Below the pieces are notes generated by a model that saw only the letters and a list, made by a program, of their open reading frames with translations, did no database searches and was not told the origin of the DNA. The position numbers and the translations under genes are program-made. Shown piece after piece: positions 1-10,125 of a DNA stretch of 64,000 nucleotides. How positions within the stretch are numbered: position 1 is the first letter of the stretch; every line of letters starts with the position of its first letter. The stretch is from Anaerolineales bacterium (GTDB lineage Bacteria; Chloroflexota; Anaerolineae; Aggregatilineales; J027). Location of the stretch: the NCBI GenBank assembly GCA_020634155.1, contig JACKCI010000002.1, positions 682,001 to 746,000 on the forward strand, written 5' to 3'.

Positions 1-2
1 TC

Positions 3-404
3 CGTGCAGCCGACGGAAATCGAGGATGCAAGACCATTAGCAACAATACCCCGACGGTGACTACTATTCAAACGGTCAGCATTTTCTGGAGTTGGTGGGT
101 GACTCTGCCTCAATACATGCAAGACCACCTCAATACGGTGACCTATGAGGTCAAGCTAGATGGTGAAATCTTAGAGGATTGGCGTGATAATCGCACCCAG
201 CCTTTCCGTGACCCCAATGAGGGTAGCAATTGGACGGTGTATTGGTATGTACCTGTTGGGGAATTATCAGCGGGTGTCCATGAACTAGAGTATCGGGTTA
301 CATGGTCAGAGCAAATCACAGATGGTGAGGCAAATTATGGCCCTGATACACCAATTGAAGAGCAAATTGGTAGTTGTACCTTCACAGTTATTCAAGCGCC
401 TTAG
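3..404 (+). CDS. C-terminal part of an exported or surface protein, unknown function (5' truncated)
   Basis: The frame is open to the left edge, so only the last 133 codons are present and the true start lies outside the window. A GTG at 57 is internal and has no convincing ribosome site. The fragment has no membrane segment and is rich in Trp, Tyr, Thr and Asn, with alternating hydrophobic stretches typical of beta-sandwich extracellular domains. Two cysteines (one near the left edge, one in GSCTF near the end) could form a disulfide. The next gene starts 8 bases downstream on the same strand, so the two are probably co-transcribed. I do not recognise the family. Confidence 0.6.
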   Translation, partial: RAADGNRGCKTISNNTPTVTTIQTVSIFWSWWVTLPQYMQDHLNTVTYEVKLDGEILEDWRDNRTQPFRDPNEGSNWTVYWYVPVGELSAGVHELEYRVTWSEQITDGEANYGPDTPIEEQIGSCTFTVIQAP

Positions 405-411
405 AGGATAG

Positions 412-1608
412 GTGGCAATGGCAAGTGATCAACTGATTGAAGCGATCGAATTATATGATAAACATGAGCGCGACAAAGACCCTTCTGGCCGTGTTGAAGC
501 CTGCCAGAAGATGTGGGAAACTAAGAATCCAGAGGCTATTGAGCCGCTGAGTATTATCTACCGCGAAGACCCCCATGAGAAGGTCAAAGCGGCAGCAGCA
601 GCAGCCCTGCGTAATTTTCGACAGTTGCAGCTAGAGCGCCAAAATAAGGATAGCAAATCCATAGCGGCTGATGTTGCCACTACAAAAGGCGGGGGTGTCT
701 CAAAAGGGGCCACGAACTTCCTGATTTTCACGCTTGTTTTATTGCTGGCGGCCAATGCTGCCGTCTTTTTCATGCAGGGCAGTAGCAAGCAAGAAGAAGA
801 TACAACACCGTCCCGTAGTGATGTCATTAACGAGATTCGAGGCACCTATACCGCGATTATTGCCGACGCTCAAGGTTTGCAAGAAGAATGGGATAAAATC
901 GGTCAATTGAATGACCAGCCCAATTGTAACCGCAATTTTAACCGCCCCTTGGCACCACAACTCAGTGACGAGGAAGCTACGCTGTATCCTGACCTAGTGG
1001 GCTTATTCGACCCAATAAATGGCGATTTGGCCTTTACGCTATTGGGCCTTGATACTAGCCTTCAATATTGGGATTCTGGCTGTGCAGCAGGTGAATTTGA
1101 CCCTAACGAGGCGGCCACCTATAGCGGGCGCTTGAGCGGCGTGATAGATACCGCCAATATTGCGCTGGGTAATCTTACCATCTTGGCTACTCCGCCAACC
1201 CCAACACCTGACCCTGCTGATTTACTACCTGTTGTCCGTGACCGAGCAAGAATTGTCGCAGATATTCGTGCCCGTCTGACAGATGTCACCATTGATGTAA
1301 GCGCTCTGCAAGAAGAAATGACCAAAGTCCGGCAAGGTATCCAGCCAGACTGTTCGCGTACCTTAATACGTCCCCAAATGGTCGAATTGAGCCAAGCGGA
1401 GGCTGAAGCCTTTCCTGACCTGCTTCCATTGGTTGACCCTAACAATAGTGACTTGGCTTTTGCGCTACAGGGGCTTGATATTGGTCTCCAAACTTGGGAC
1501 GGCTGGTGCCAAACAGGAACCTTTGATACAGAGCAGGCTACCAATACGATTGGCCGTTTGCAAACGACCATGAGCAGCGCAATGATGGCCCTTAGTAGTT
1601 TGCCATAA
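412..1608 (+). CDS. Membrane-anchored protein with N-terminal HEAT-like repeats and a duplicated exported two-Cys module
   Basis: Residues about 5-75 are alpha-helical and HEAT-repeat-like (RVEACQKMW... HEKVKAAAAAAL), implying a cytoplasmic binding scaffold. One membrane segment lies at about 103-121. The outside part holds two copies of the same module, about 138-256 and 275-397, joined by a Pro/Thr linker. Each copy has the pattern P-x-C ... RP ... L(S)xxEA...(Y/F)PDL ... DP.N.DLAF.L.GLD..LQ.WD..C, and the cysteine pairs (C172/C224 and C314/C366) are offset by exactly 142 residues, suggesting one disulfide per module. The start could be GTG 412 or ATG 418; GAGG at 404 sits better for 418. 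The function is unknown. Confidence 0.75.
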   Translation: MAMASDQLIEAIELYDKHERDKDPSGRVEACQKMWETKNPEAIEPLSIIYREDPHEKVKAAAAAALRNFRQLQLERQNKDSKSIAADVATTKGGGVSKGATNFLIFTLVLLLAANAAVFFMQGSSKQEEDTTPSRSDVINEIRGTYTAIIADAQGLQEEWDKIGQLNDQPNCNRNFNRPLAPQLSDEEATLYPDLVGLFDPINGDLAFTLLGLDTSLQYWDSGCAAGEFDPNEAATYSGRLSGVIDTANIALGNLTILATPPTPTPDPADLLPVVRDRARIVADIRARLTDVTIDVSALQEEMTKVRQGIQPDCSRTLIRPQMVELSQAEAEAFPDLLPLVDPNNSDLAFALQGLDIGLQTWDGWCQTGTFDTEQATNTIGRLQTTMSSAMMALSSLP

Positions 1609-1687
1609 ATTTTTTACGGGGCGTTTACACGCAGGTAAAACTCTGCTGCCATACTAGGGGCATCTTATGGAAAGGGTGTAGCCAAAG

Positions 1688-2194
1688 ATGAAAACTCGTG
1701 TCGCAATCCTACTATCTATCTTGATGATATTTGGCGTGGTGGGCTGCCGCAAGGGCAAGGTTGAAAGTATTGAACGCAATCCCGCGGGTGGCTATGATGT
1801 CACAGTCAGCTTTGCCGAAACCGACATCAACGACGCCATTGCCGAAGCCCTAACCGCCAATGGCAATCCACTCCTGCGTGACCCTGATGTGGATTTGCAA
1901 AATGGGCAAATCTATGTGACGGGTGAACATGACAAGCGCGATGGGTCAGGACGTGTCAGCGGTGACATAACCATCGTTCTCTCTGTGCAAAACGGCGTGC
2001 TGGCTGCTCAAATCACGGCGGTCAATATCGAAGGGGTGACGATGACTGATACCCGCATCGCCGAATTTAACCAGCGCTTTGCGAATGGGATGACCCTGCG
2101 TGCCAACCGCGAAAACCGTGAAATTACCATGCTTTCAGTCGATACTTCCGAGGATCAGGTCTTGGTGAAGTTCAACGCCAAACGCCAAGACTAA
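1688..2194 (+). CDS. Putative lipoprotein, unknown function
   Basis: The 168-residue product starts with a short charged n-region, a hydrophobic core and a lipobox-like VVGC with Cys at residue 20, so it is predicted to be lipidated and held on the outer face of the membrane. The mature part has no membrane segment and appears as a single alpha/beta domain, with repeated charged and hydrophobic alternation. It resembles the many small predicted lipoproteins of Chloroflexota, but I cannot name a family. A strong intrinsic terminator follows at 2220-2255, so it probably ends a transcription unit. Confidence 0.75.
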   Translation: MKTRVAILLSILMIFGVVGCRKGKVESIERNPAGGYDVTVSFAETDINDAIAEALTANGNPLLRDPDVDLQNGQIYVTGEHDKRDGSGRVSGDITIVLSVQNGVLAAQITAVNIEGVTMTDTRIAEFNQRFANGMTLRANRENREITMLSVDTSEDQVLVKFNAKRQD

Positions 2195-2219
2195 ACGTCC
2201 GACATCTCCTACCTGTGGA

Positions 2220-2255
2220 AATTGGCAGTAGGTATCCCCTACTGTCAATTTTTTT
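2220..2255 (+). terminator. Rho-independent terminator
   Basis: A 13-bp stem (2220-2232 with 2238-2250, one G-U pair) has a 5-base loop and runs directly into a T-run ending at 2255. It closes the unit ending with the lipoprotein gene and insulates clpB. Confidence 0.85.
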
Positions 2256-2335
2256 GTCGGGTTTCCAATGTTCTTCCAATGCGTATGGCCTACACTTAAG
2301 GGCGATACAAACTTGAAGACTATAGAAGGGGGATT

Positions 2336-4939
<2,604 letters not shown>

Positions 4940-4954
4940 TGCCGCGCCCAATAG

Positions 4955-4987
4955 CCAAGAGGGTATGGTTCAGACCAGCCCTCTTGG
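4955..4987 (+). terminator. Hairpin downstream of clpB, possible terminator
   Basis: A 9-bp perfect stem (CCAAGAGGG / CCCTCTTGG) with a 15-base loop lies 16 bases after clpB. No T-run follows, so it may be a weak terminator or an mRNA 3'-end stabiliser. Confidence 0.45.
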
Positions 4988-5106
4988 TCTTACCCCCGAC
5001 GCCTCCCTATTCTACTGAACTTTTGCACTACGTTTGACTTAAACCTCTACGAATGCGTGTCTAAATAAGCTAGAATAGAATTGTTTGATTACCTAGTGGA
5101 GTCTCT

Positions 5107-6204
5107 ATGCGACGCATCTATCCATTTACTGCTATTGTCGGTCAAGAACGCATGAAGCGTGCCTTGATCTTGAATGCCGTTAATCCTAGCATCGGCGGTG
5201 TCCTGATTCGTGGAGAACGGGGTACCGCAAAATCAACGGCGGCCCGTGCCTTGGCTGTTCTGCTGCCTGAAATCGAAGTGATTGCCGATTCACCTTTTGG
5301 CGATGACCCCAAGCGCCCCGACCAGTGGTCAGACCTTGTGCATGAGTGGAATGAAGCAGGGCGTGAATTGAAGACGGCTGTGCGCCGCCGCCGCTTTGTG
5401 GATTTGCCAGTTGGTGCCACTGAAGACCGTGTGGTGGGTACCTTGGATATTGAAAAGGCCATTAAGCTGGGCGAAAAGCACTTTGAACCCGGTGTGTTAG
5501 CTGCCGCTAATCGGGGTATTTTGTATGTTGATGAGGTCAACTTGCTGGATGACCATATTGTAGACCTGCTGCTGGACTCCGCCGCGATGGGCGTAAACGT
5601 CATTGAGCGCGAAGGCATCAGCTTCCAGCACCCCGCCAGCTTCATTTTGATTGGCACCATGAACCCCGAAGAGGGTGAAATCCGGCCTCAACTGCTCGAC
5701 CGTTTTGGCTTGTCAGTAGAAATACGCGGCTTGACCTCACCCCGCGACCGCCTTGAGGTATTAGAGCGCCATATCCAATTTGATAGCAGCCCCGACAAGT
5801 TCTATGAAAACTGGTTGCCCCAAGAGCAGAAGGTCGCTGACCGCATTGAGGCTGCTTTCCATCTGGTAAATAACGTGGTCTATACCCGTGCCGACCTCTA
5901 TACCATCGCTACCTTGACCAGCACACTGCATATTGATGGGCACCGTGCCGATTTGGTTATCCTCAAGACGGCCCGCGCCAATGCCGCCTATGAAGGCCGC
6001 CAGTTCATCACCCAAGATGATATTATGATGGCAGCGGAACTGGCCTTGCCCCACCGTATGCGTCGCGGCCCCTTCTCAGAGGCGACCTTGGACATGGGCG
6101 AACTCTCCAGCATGATAGAGCAAAGCGCTATGCAAGCTGAGGAACAAGTACAACAAGAATCGGCTGCCAACGAGACCGAGGCTAAAAAAAAAGCACGCCT
6201 ATGA
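5107..6204 (+). CDS. Magnesium-chelatase-type AAA+ ATPase subunit I (ChlI/BchI family)
   Basis: A 365-residue AAA+ protein with Walker A GERGTAKST at 36-44 and Walker B ILYVDEVNLL near 138-147. ChlI/BchI-type features are the DLPVGATEDRVVGTLD stretch before Walker B, and GTMNPEEGEIRPQLLDRFGLSVEI with the sensor and arginine-finger region after it. Known role of the family: an ATPase motor that pairs with a VWA subunit to drive metal insertion into tetrapyrroles. The last codons overlap the next gene by 4 nt (ATGA), so the two subunits are translationally coupled. No catalytic chelatase subunit (BchH or CobN) is in the window, so the substrate is open; cobalt chelation or a MoxR-like chaperone role are possible. 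Confidence 0.9.
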   Translation: MRRIYPFTAIVGQERMKRALILNAVNPSIGGVLIRGERGTAKSTAARALAVLLPEIEVIADSPFGDDPKRPDQWSDLVHEWNEAGRELKTAVRRRRFVDLPVGATEDRVVGTLDIEKAIKLGEKHFEPGVLAAANRGILYVDEVNLLDDHIVDLLLDSAAMGVNVIEREGISFQHPASFILIGTMNPEEGEIRPQLLDRFGLSVEIRGLTSPRDRLEVLERHIQFDSSPDKFYENWLPQEQKVADRIEAAFHLVNNVVYTRADLYTIATLTSTLHIDGHRADLVILKTARANAAYEGRQFITQDDIMMAAELALPHRMRRGPFSEATLDMGELSSMIEQSAMQAEEQVQQESAANETEAKKKARL

Positions 6205-7157
6205 CCAATGACATGGGGGAAGATACTGCGGACATATCGCAGAACGAACCCATGCCCCAACAGGTGGGCGCTCATCAACAAGCAGATTATTGGGATGGGG
6301 GGAAGCAAGTCGAGAGCAGCGCGGAGTTCCAAGCCCGCCGCCTCGATACCCCCCTTGACCGTCTGACCCGCAAGACGGCTGGCAAGCGTAGCCGCACCAT
6401 TACCGACCGCACACGGGGCCGCTATATTCAGGCTCGTCCGATGACTGATCGCAGCCGCGATGTGGCCTTTGATGCGACTATTCGAGCGGCAGCCCCCCAT
6501 CAAGTAGAACGCGAAGCCGAGCGCGAGGAGGCTCACCTTGCCTATGCCATCAAGCGTGAAGACCTCCAACGCAAGGTGCGCGTCAAGAAATCAGCCAATC
6601 TCATCTTGTTCGTGGTGGATGCCAGTTGGAGTATGGCAGTAGCCGAGCGCATGAGTGCCACTAAGGGCGCGATTATGTCGCTACTAACCGATGCCTACCA
6701 ACGCCGTGACCATGTAGGGCTGGTCGTCTTCCAAAAAGACCGCTCAACCTTGGTGCTACCCCCAACCAATTCAGTGGTACTCGCCAAACGCGCCCTTGCC
6801 GATATTCCCGTCGGCGGCAAGACACCCCTCTCGGCGGGCCTGCGCTTGGCTTATGAGGTTATCCATCAGGAGAAATTGCGCCACCCCGACATCATCCCGA
6901 TGATGATATTGCTCACCGATGGGGCGGGTAATGTGTCGATAGGTGATTTGGCCCCCCAAGAGGAAGCCCACAAAATTGCCGACTTGTTCAAAAAAGAAGC
7001 CATCCGCTCTGTGACGATCAACATGGAACATGCTGCCTTTGACCAAGGTTTGGCGCGTCAATTATCGGAGCGCTTGGGCGGCCCCTGCTATACCCTAAGC
7101 GAACTCAAAGCCGAGGTATTGTATCAGACCGTGCGGCGGGAATTGGATCAGAATTAA
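6201..7157 (+). CDS. VWA-domain protein homologous to the C-terminal half of BchD/ChlD
   Basis: A 318-residue protein with an acidic, polar N-terminus, then the basic linker seen before the VWA domain of BchD (TDRTRGRYIQARPM ... DATIRAAAPHQ), then a VWA domain from about 132. The MIDAS site is intact: DASWS, a Thr in GGKTPL and an Asp in LLTDG. The AAA+ half of full-length BchD is absent. Together with the upstream ATPase it equals about 683 residues, the size of single-chain ChlI-ChlD fusions annotated as putative cobaltochelatases, so this looks like the split form of that protein. The start overlaps the upstream stop. Confidence 0.88.
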   Translation: MTNDMGEDTADISQNEPMPQQVGAHQQADYWDGGKQVESSAEFQARRLDTPLDRLTRKTAGKRSRTITDRTRGRYIQARPMTDRSRDVAFDATIRAAAPHQVEREAEREEAHLAYAIKREDLQRKVRVKKSANLILFVVDASWSMAVAERMSATKGAIMSLLTDAYQRRDHVGLVVFQKDRSTLVLPPTNSVVLAKRALADIPVGGKTPLSAGLRLAYEVIHQEKLRHPDIIPMMILLTDGAGNVSIGDLAPQEEAHKIADLFKKEAIRSVTINMEHAAFDQGLARQLSERLGGPCYTLSELKAEVLYQTVRRELDQN

Positions 7158-7161
7158 GCCG

Positions 7162-7190
7162 TGAGGGCCAAGGGGTGGCCTCGGCCCTCA
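7162..7190. terminator. Hairpin between convergent genes
   Basis: The inverted repeat TGAGGGCC / GGCCCTCA (8 bp) lies between the stops of the VWA gene and aspS. It can fold on either strand and lacks a clear T-run. Its position fits a shared bidirectional terminator. Confidence 0.55.
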
Positions 7191-7199
7191 TGCACTGCA

Positions 7200-8999
7200 C
7201 TAGTCGAGGTCTTCATCTCGAATCGCAATGTGCAATTCTTCGAGTTGGATAGGGAACACTTCGGAAGGTGCGCCCGCCATCAAGTCAGCAGCTTGTTGGG
7301 TCTTGGGGAAGGCAATCACCTCGCGGATATTCGGCTCACCCGCGAGCAACATCACCAAGCGGTCAATGCCGGGGGCAATGCCACCATGCGGTGGGGTGCC
7401 ATATTCAAAAGCCTCCAGCATATGCCCGAACTTCTGCTTGGCATCCTCGACCTCCAGCCCAATCAGGCCAAAAATCTTTTCTTGTATCTCGCGGCGGTGA
7501 ATACGGATACTCCCGCCTGCGACCTCATAGCCATTGCAGGCGAGGTCATATTGAAGACCGCGTACCTTGCCGGGGTCGGTATCCAGCAAGGGAACATCCT
7601 CTGGATAAGGCGAGGTAAAGAGATGATGAGACGGGTCCCAGCGATGTTCGTCTTCATTCCACTCAAACAGGGGGAAGTCCAAAATCCATGTGAAGGCGAC
7701 TTGCTTGGGGTCGATGAGGCCCAGTTGTTGAGCCAGATGGCGGCGTAGCGTGTCCACCACTTCATAGACAATCGGGCGCTCATCCGAGGTGAAGATGAGA
7801 AAATCGCCCGGCTCGGCCCCGACCCGCTCAAAGAGTTCCAGCTTCAGTTCATTGGCAAAAAATTTACCAATTGGGCCGCGTACCTCCCCTGACTCCTCAG
7901 TAGGAATTGCCATATATGCCAAGCCCTTGGCCCCGACTGACTTTGCCAGTTCTTCCAATTCTTGGTGCAACTTCTTAATCTGGCTGTTGTTCCATGCCCC
8001 CAGTTGTGGCACCCGCATGACCTTGACGGGCTTGCCTGCGCTGGCATTATCAGCAAAGACGCTGAAGCCGCTACGGATGGCAATATCGCCGATTTCAAAG
8101 GCTTGCAAGTCATAGCGCAGGTCGGGCTTGTCGGAGCCATAGCGCTCCATCGCATCTCGATATTGCAGACGCGGGAAGGGCTTGTAGACCAATTCGCGGT
8201 CGGTGACATTTTCTACAATGGCGGTCATGAGGCCTTCCACCAATTGCAGCACATCCTCGCGCTCGACAAAGCTCATTTCCATGTCAAGTTGGGTGAACTC
8301 CGGCTGGCGGTCACCACGTTGATCTTCATCACGGAAGCAGCGCACAATCTGGAAATAGCGCTCATAGCCTGCCACCATCAACAATTGCTTGAGTTGTTGC
8401 GGACTTTGGGGCAGCGCATAGAACTTGCCGGGGTGAACACGGCTTGGCACCAAATAGTCGCGGGCACCTTCGGGGGTGGTCTTAAAGAGGAAGGGGGTCT
8501 CAATTTCAACAAAGCCCCGATCGCCCAAATAGTTGCGGATGAAGCGCGTCACTTGGTGGCGCAAGATGATATTGCGTTGCATACGCTCACGCCGCAGGTC
8601 AAGATAGCGATAGCGCATCCGCAACGCCTCATCTAAGTTTTCCTCATCTTTGTTGATATAAAAAGGTGGGTTCTTGGCAGGGTTGAGGACAGTGACATCA
8701 TGCACCTCAATCTCAATAGCCCCTGTTTCCAAGTTGGTATTGACCATCCCATCCGGTCGTTGGATGACTGTGCCTTCCACCTGCACCACCCATTCCCCGC
8801 GCAAGTCCTTGGCCTTGGTGTGGGCGTCGGGGTGGGTTTCTTGGTTAATCACCAGTTGGGTAATGCCAAAACGGTCGCGTAAATCAATAAAAATCAGGCC
8901 GCCTTGGTCACGCCGCCGATGCACCCAGCCCGCAAGGGTCACGGTTTGGTTAGCGTGGTTGGCGCGTAATTCGCCGCATGTATGCGTTTTCATTGCCAT
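7200..8999 (-). CDS. aspS: Aspartate--tRNA ligase
   Basis: A 599-residue class II synthetase. It has the N-terminal OB-fold anticodon-binding domain (AGWVHRRRDQGG ... FIDLRDR), motif 2 (FRDEDQRGDRQPEFTQLD), the bacterial GAD insertion domain in the middle, and motif 3 with its Arg (GIAPGIDRLVMLL). Length and domain order match bacterial-type AspRS. Charging specificity (discriminating or also tRNA-Asn) cannot be read from sequence alone. The frame extends to a GTG at 9014, but ATG at 8999 is the better start because GGAGGA lies 7 bases before it. Confidence 0.96.
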   Translation of the reverse strand: MAMKTHTCGELRANHANQTVTLAGWVHRRRDQGGLIFIDLRDRFGITQLVINQETHPDAHTKAKDLRGEWVVQVEGTVIQRPDGMVNTNLETGAIEIEVHDVTVLNPAKNPPFYINKDEENLDEALRMRYRYLDLRRERMQRNIILRHQVTRFIRNYLGDRGFVEIETPFLFKTTPEGARDYLVPSRVHPGKFYALPQSPQQLKQLLMVAGYERYFQIVRCFRDEDQRGDRQPEFTQLDMEMSFVEREDVLQLVEGLMTAIVENVTDRELVYKPFPRLQYRDAMERYGSDKPDLRYDLQAFEIGDIAIRSGFSVFADNASAGKPVKVMRVPQLGAWNNSQIKKLHQELEELAKSVGAKGLAYMAIPTEESGEVRGPIGKFFANELKLELFERVGAEPGDFLIFTSDERPIVYEVVDTLRRHLAQQLGLIDPKQVAFTWILDFPLFEWNEDEHRWDPSHHLFTSPYPEDVPLLDTDPGKVRGLQYDLACNGYEVAGGSIRIHRREIQEKIFGLIGLEVEDAKQKFGHMLEAFEYGTPPHGGIAPGIDRLVMLLAGEPNIREVIAFPKTQQAADLMAGAPSEVFPIQLEELHIAIRDEDLD

Positions 9000-9065
9000 A
9001 ATCAGTTCCTCCACTACGCTTTAGTGGGCTATTTTGCCTAGCGCGGGAGTTGAATGCAATGGCTG

Positions 9066-9097
9066 AAAACAAAACCGCCTCTGTGGGGGAGAGGCGG
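9066..9097 (-). terminator. Rho-independent terminator of the DUF4870 gene
   Basis: Read on the minus strand, a stem CCGCCTCT / AGAGGCGG with a 7-base loop is followed by TTTTGTTTT. It lies 26 bases past the DUF4870 stop codon. Confidence 0.85.
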
Positions 9098-9122
9098 CTT
9101 AGAAGTGAAGTGGGGTCATGTA

Positions 9123-9899
9123 CTAGACCATTTGAGGGCGAAGCATCCCATTGTTGAGTTGGTCATCTACCCAGTCGGCTACATAAGGGTAGCGGTAATT
9201 GCGACCGCTCCATGCGGCGTGGGCGGCAATCATGCTATAGATGAGCATGACAAAGGGGGCTGAGAGTGTGACTGCCAGTAATGCCATGAACAGCAGCACG
9301 AAGATGATCAAGAACGGGATACCAATCAGGATAATGCTGAAGAGTGCCGAGACCACAATCAAGAATGTCAGGACAATCGAACCAGCAATGAGAACCGTGA
9401 AGGCCCCAATGGTTGCCAGCGTTTGAGCAGTGAAGGCTTGCAGCGCGTGGTAGGCCACATACTCGGAACGGCGGCGGAAAATCAGGTAAATGCCCAAGGG
9501 AATGAGTAGGGCAAAGACCACACCCGGACCAGATGAGAACAGGGCGATAATGCTAATCAAGGCACTGGCATGGGCGAGCATCGCCCACAGGCGTTCACTG
9601 TCTTCAACATAGGCCGGAGCCGGGCGCGTGCTATAGCGGTGTTGAGGCGGCAGCTTAACGCGCTTCATCGACTCGAAATGTTGCTTGTAGCCTTCCTTTG
9701 ACTTACGCGGGGGTAACCCATCGAAATGCTGGCGTTGCTTGGGGGTGCCATAGTATTTGGCTTCGTATTCACGTACCAACTCATCTTCGTCATCCGTCAC
9801 TGGGGGAGTTGGCTCATTGCTGACCCGTACCGGAATGGCAATCACACCATCGGTATTGGGGTTATAATCCCATTCGTTTGTTTGCTTGTACTCGCTCAT
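9123..9899 (-). CDS. DUF4870 (Tic20-like) membrane protein with a long hydrophilic N-terminus
   Basis: A 258-residue protein. Residues 1-100 are hydrophilic and charged, probably cytoplasmic and disordered. From about 103 the DUF4870 signature appears (ERLWAMLAHASALI), followed by three or four hydrophobic segments with a polar YHALQAFTAQ stretch, as in Tic20-like small membrane proteins. The C-terminal RYPYVADWVDDQL is also typical. GGAGGG sits 6 bases before ATG 9899. The molecular function of the family is not settled. It is monocistronic by its own terminator. Confidence 0.85.
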   Translation of the reverse strand: MSEYKQTNEWDYNPNTDGVIAIPVRVSNEPTPPVTDDEDELVREYEAKYYGTPKQRQHFDGLPPRKSKEGYKQHFESMKRVKLPPQHRYSTRPAPAYVEDSERLWAMLAHASALISIIALFSSGPGVVFALLIPLGIYLIFRRRSEYVAYHALQAFTAQTLATIGAFTVLIAGSIVLTFLIVVSALFSIILIGIPFLIIFVLLFMALLAVTLSAPFVMLIYSMIAAHAAWSGRNYRYPYVADWVDDQLNNGMLRPQMV

Positions 9900-9972
9900 T
9901 TCAACCCTCCGATTGTTTCATAGATTTATACGCAGGGTGTAGGATAGGGTTGCAAGTAGAGGGAAATTGGTG

Positions 9973-10068
9973 CGGAGACGCATGGGAGTCGAACCCACCG
10001 CAGCCCGCTCTGCGCGACCTGCCACCGATTTTGAAGACCGGGAGCCCCACCGGGAACTAAGCATCTCC
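9973..10068 (-). tRNA. selC: Selenocysteine tRNA (anticodon TCA)
   Basis: The minus strand folds as a bacterial tRNA-Sec of 96 nt. The acceptor stem is 8 bp (GGAGATGC / GCGTCTCC, one G-U), and the D stem is 6 bp (AGTTCC / GGGGCT) with a 4-base loop. The anticodon loop is CTTCAAA with TCA at 10032-10034, and the long variable arm forms a GC-rich stem with one mismatch. The T arm is 5 bp with loop TTCGACT. The 8+5 acceptor/T geometry and 6-bp D stem are diagnostic of tRNA-Sec and exclude a suppressor-type tRNA. The discriminator is G, and CCA is not encoded directly after it. No selA, selB or selD gene is in the window. Confidence 0.93.
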
Positions 10069-10094
10069 AGTATCTAGCCTAGCATCCTTAGCCG

Positions 10095-10124
10095 ATTTTA
10101 GCTAGAGTTGTTATGCAGGAACAA
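10095..10124 (-). promoter_or_regulatory. Candidate promoter of selC
   Basis: On the minus strand TTGTTC, an 18-base spacer and TAAAAT lie 26 bases before the mature tRNA 5' end. The site overlaps the 5' leader of the divergent chloride channel gene. Confidence 0.45.
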
Positions 10125-10125
10125 T

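Noticed and set aside
2256..2335. CIRCE-type heat-shock operator before clpB (and before hsp20)
   Set aside because: No TTAGCACTC / GAGTGCTAA-like inverted repeat is present in either upstream region.
5107..7157. Evidence of phototrophy from BchI/BchD-like genes
   Set aside because: No BchH, reaction centre, chlorosome or other pigment gene is present, and such ATPase/VWA pairs are common in non-phototrophs.
7161..8636. Long plus-strand open frames opposite aspS
   Set aside because: They are shadows of aspS; the minus-strand protein has all class II synthetase motifs.
9878..10060. Small plus-strand open frame across the tRNA
   Set aside because: It overlaps selC on the opposite strand, has no ribosome site, and the RNA structure explains the sequence.
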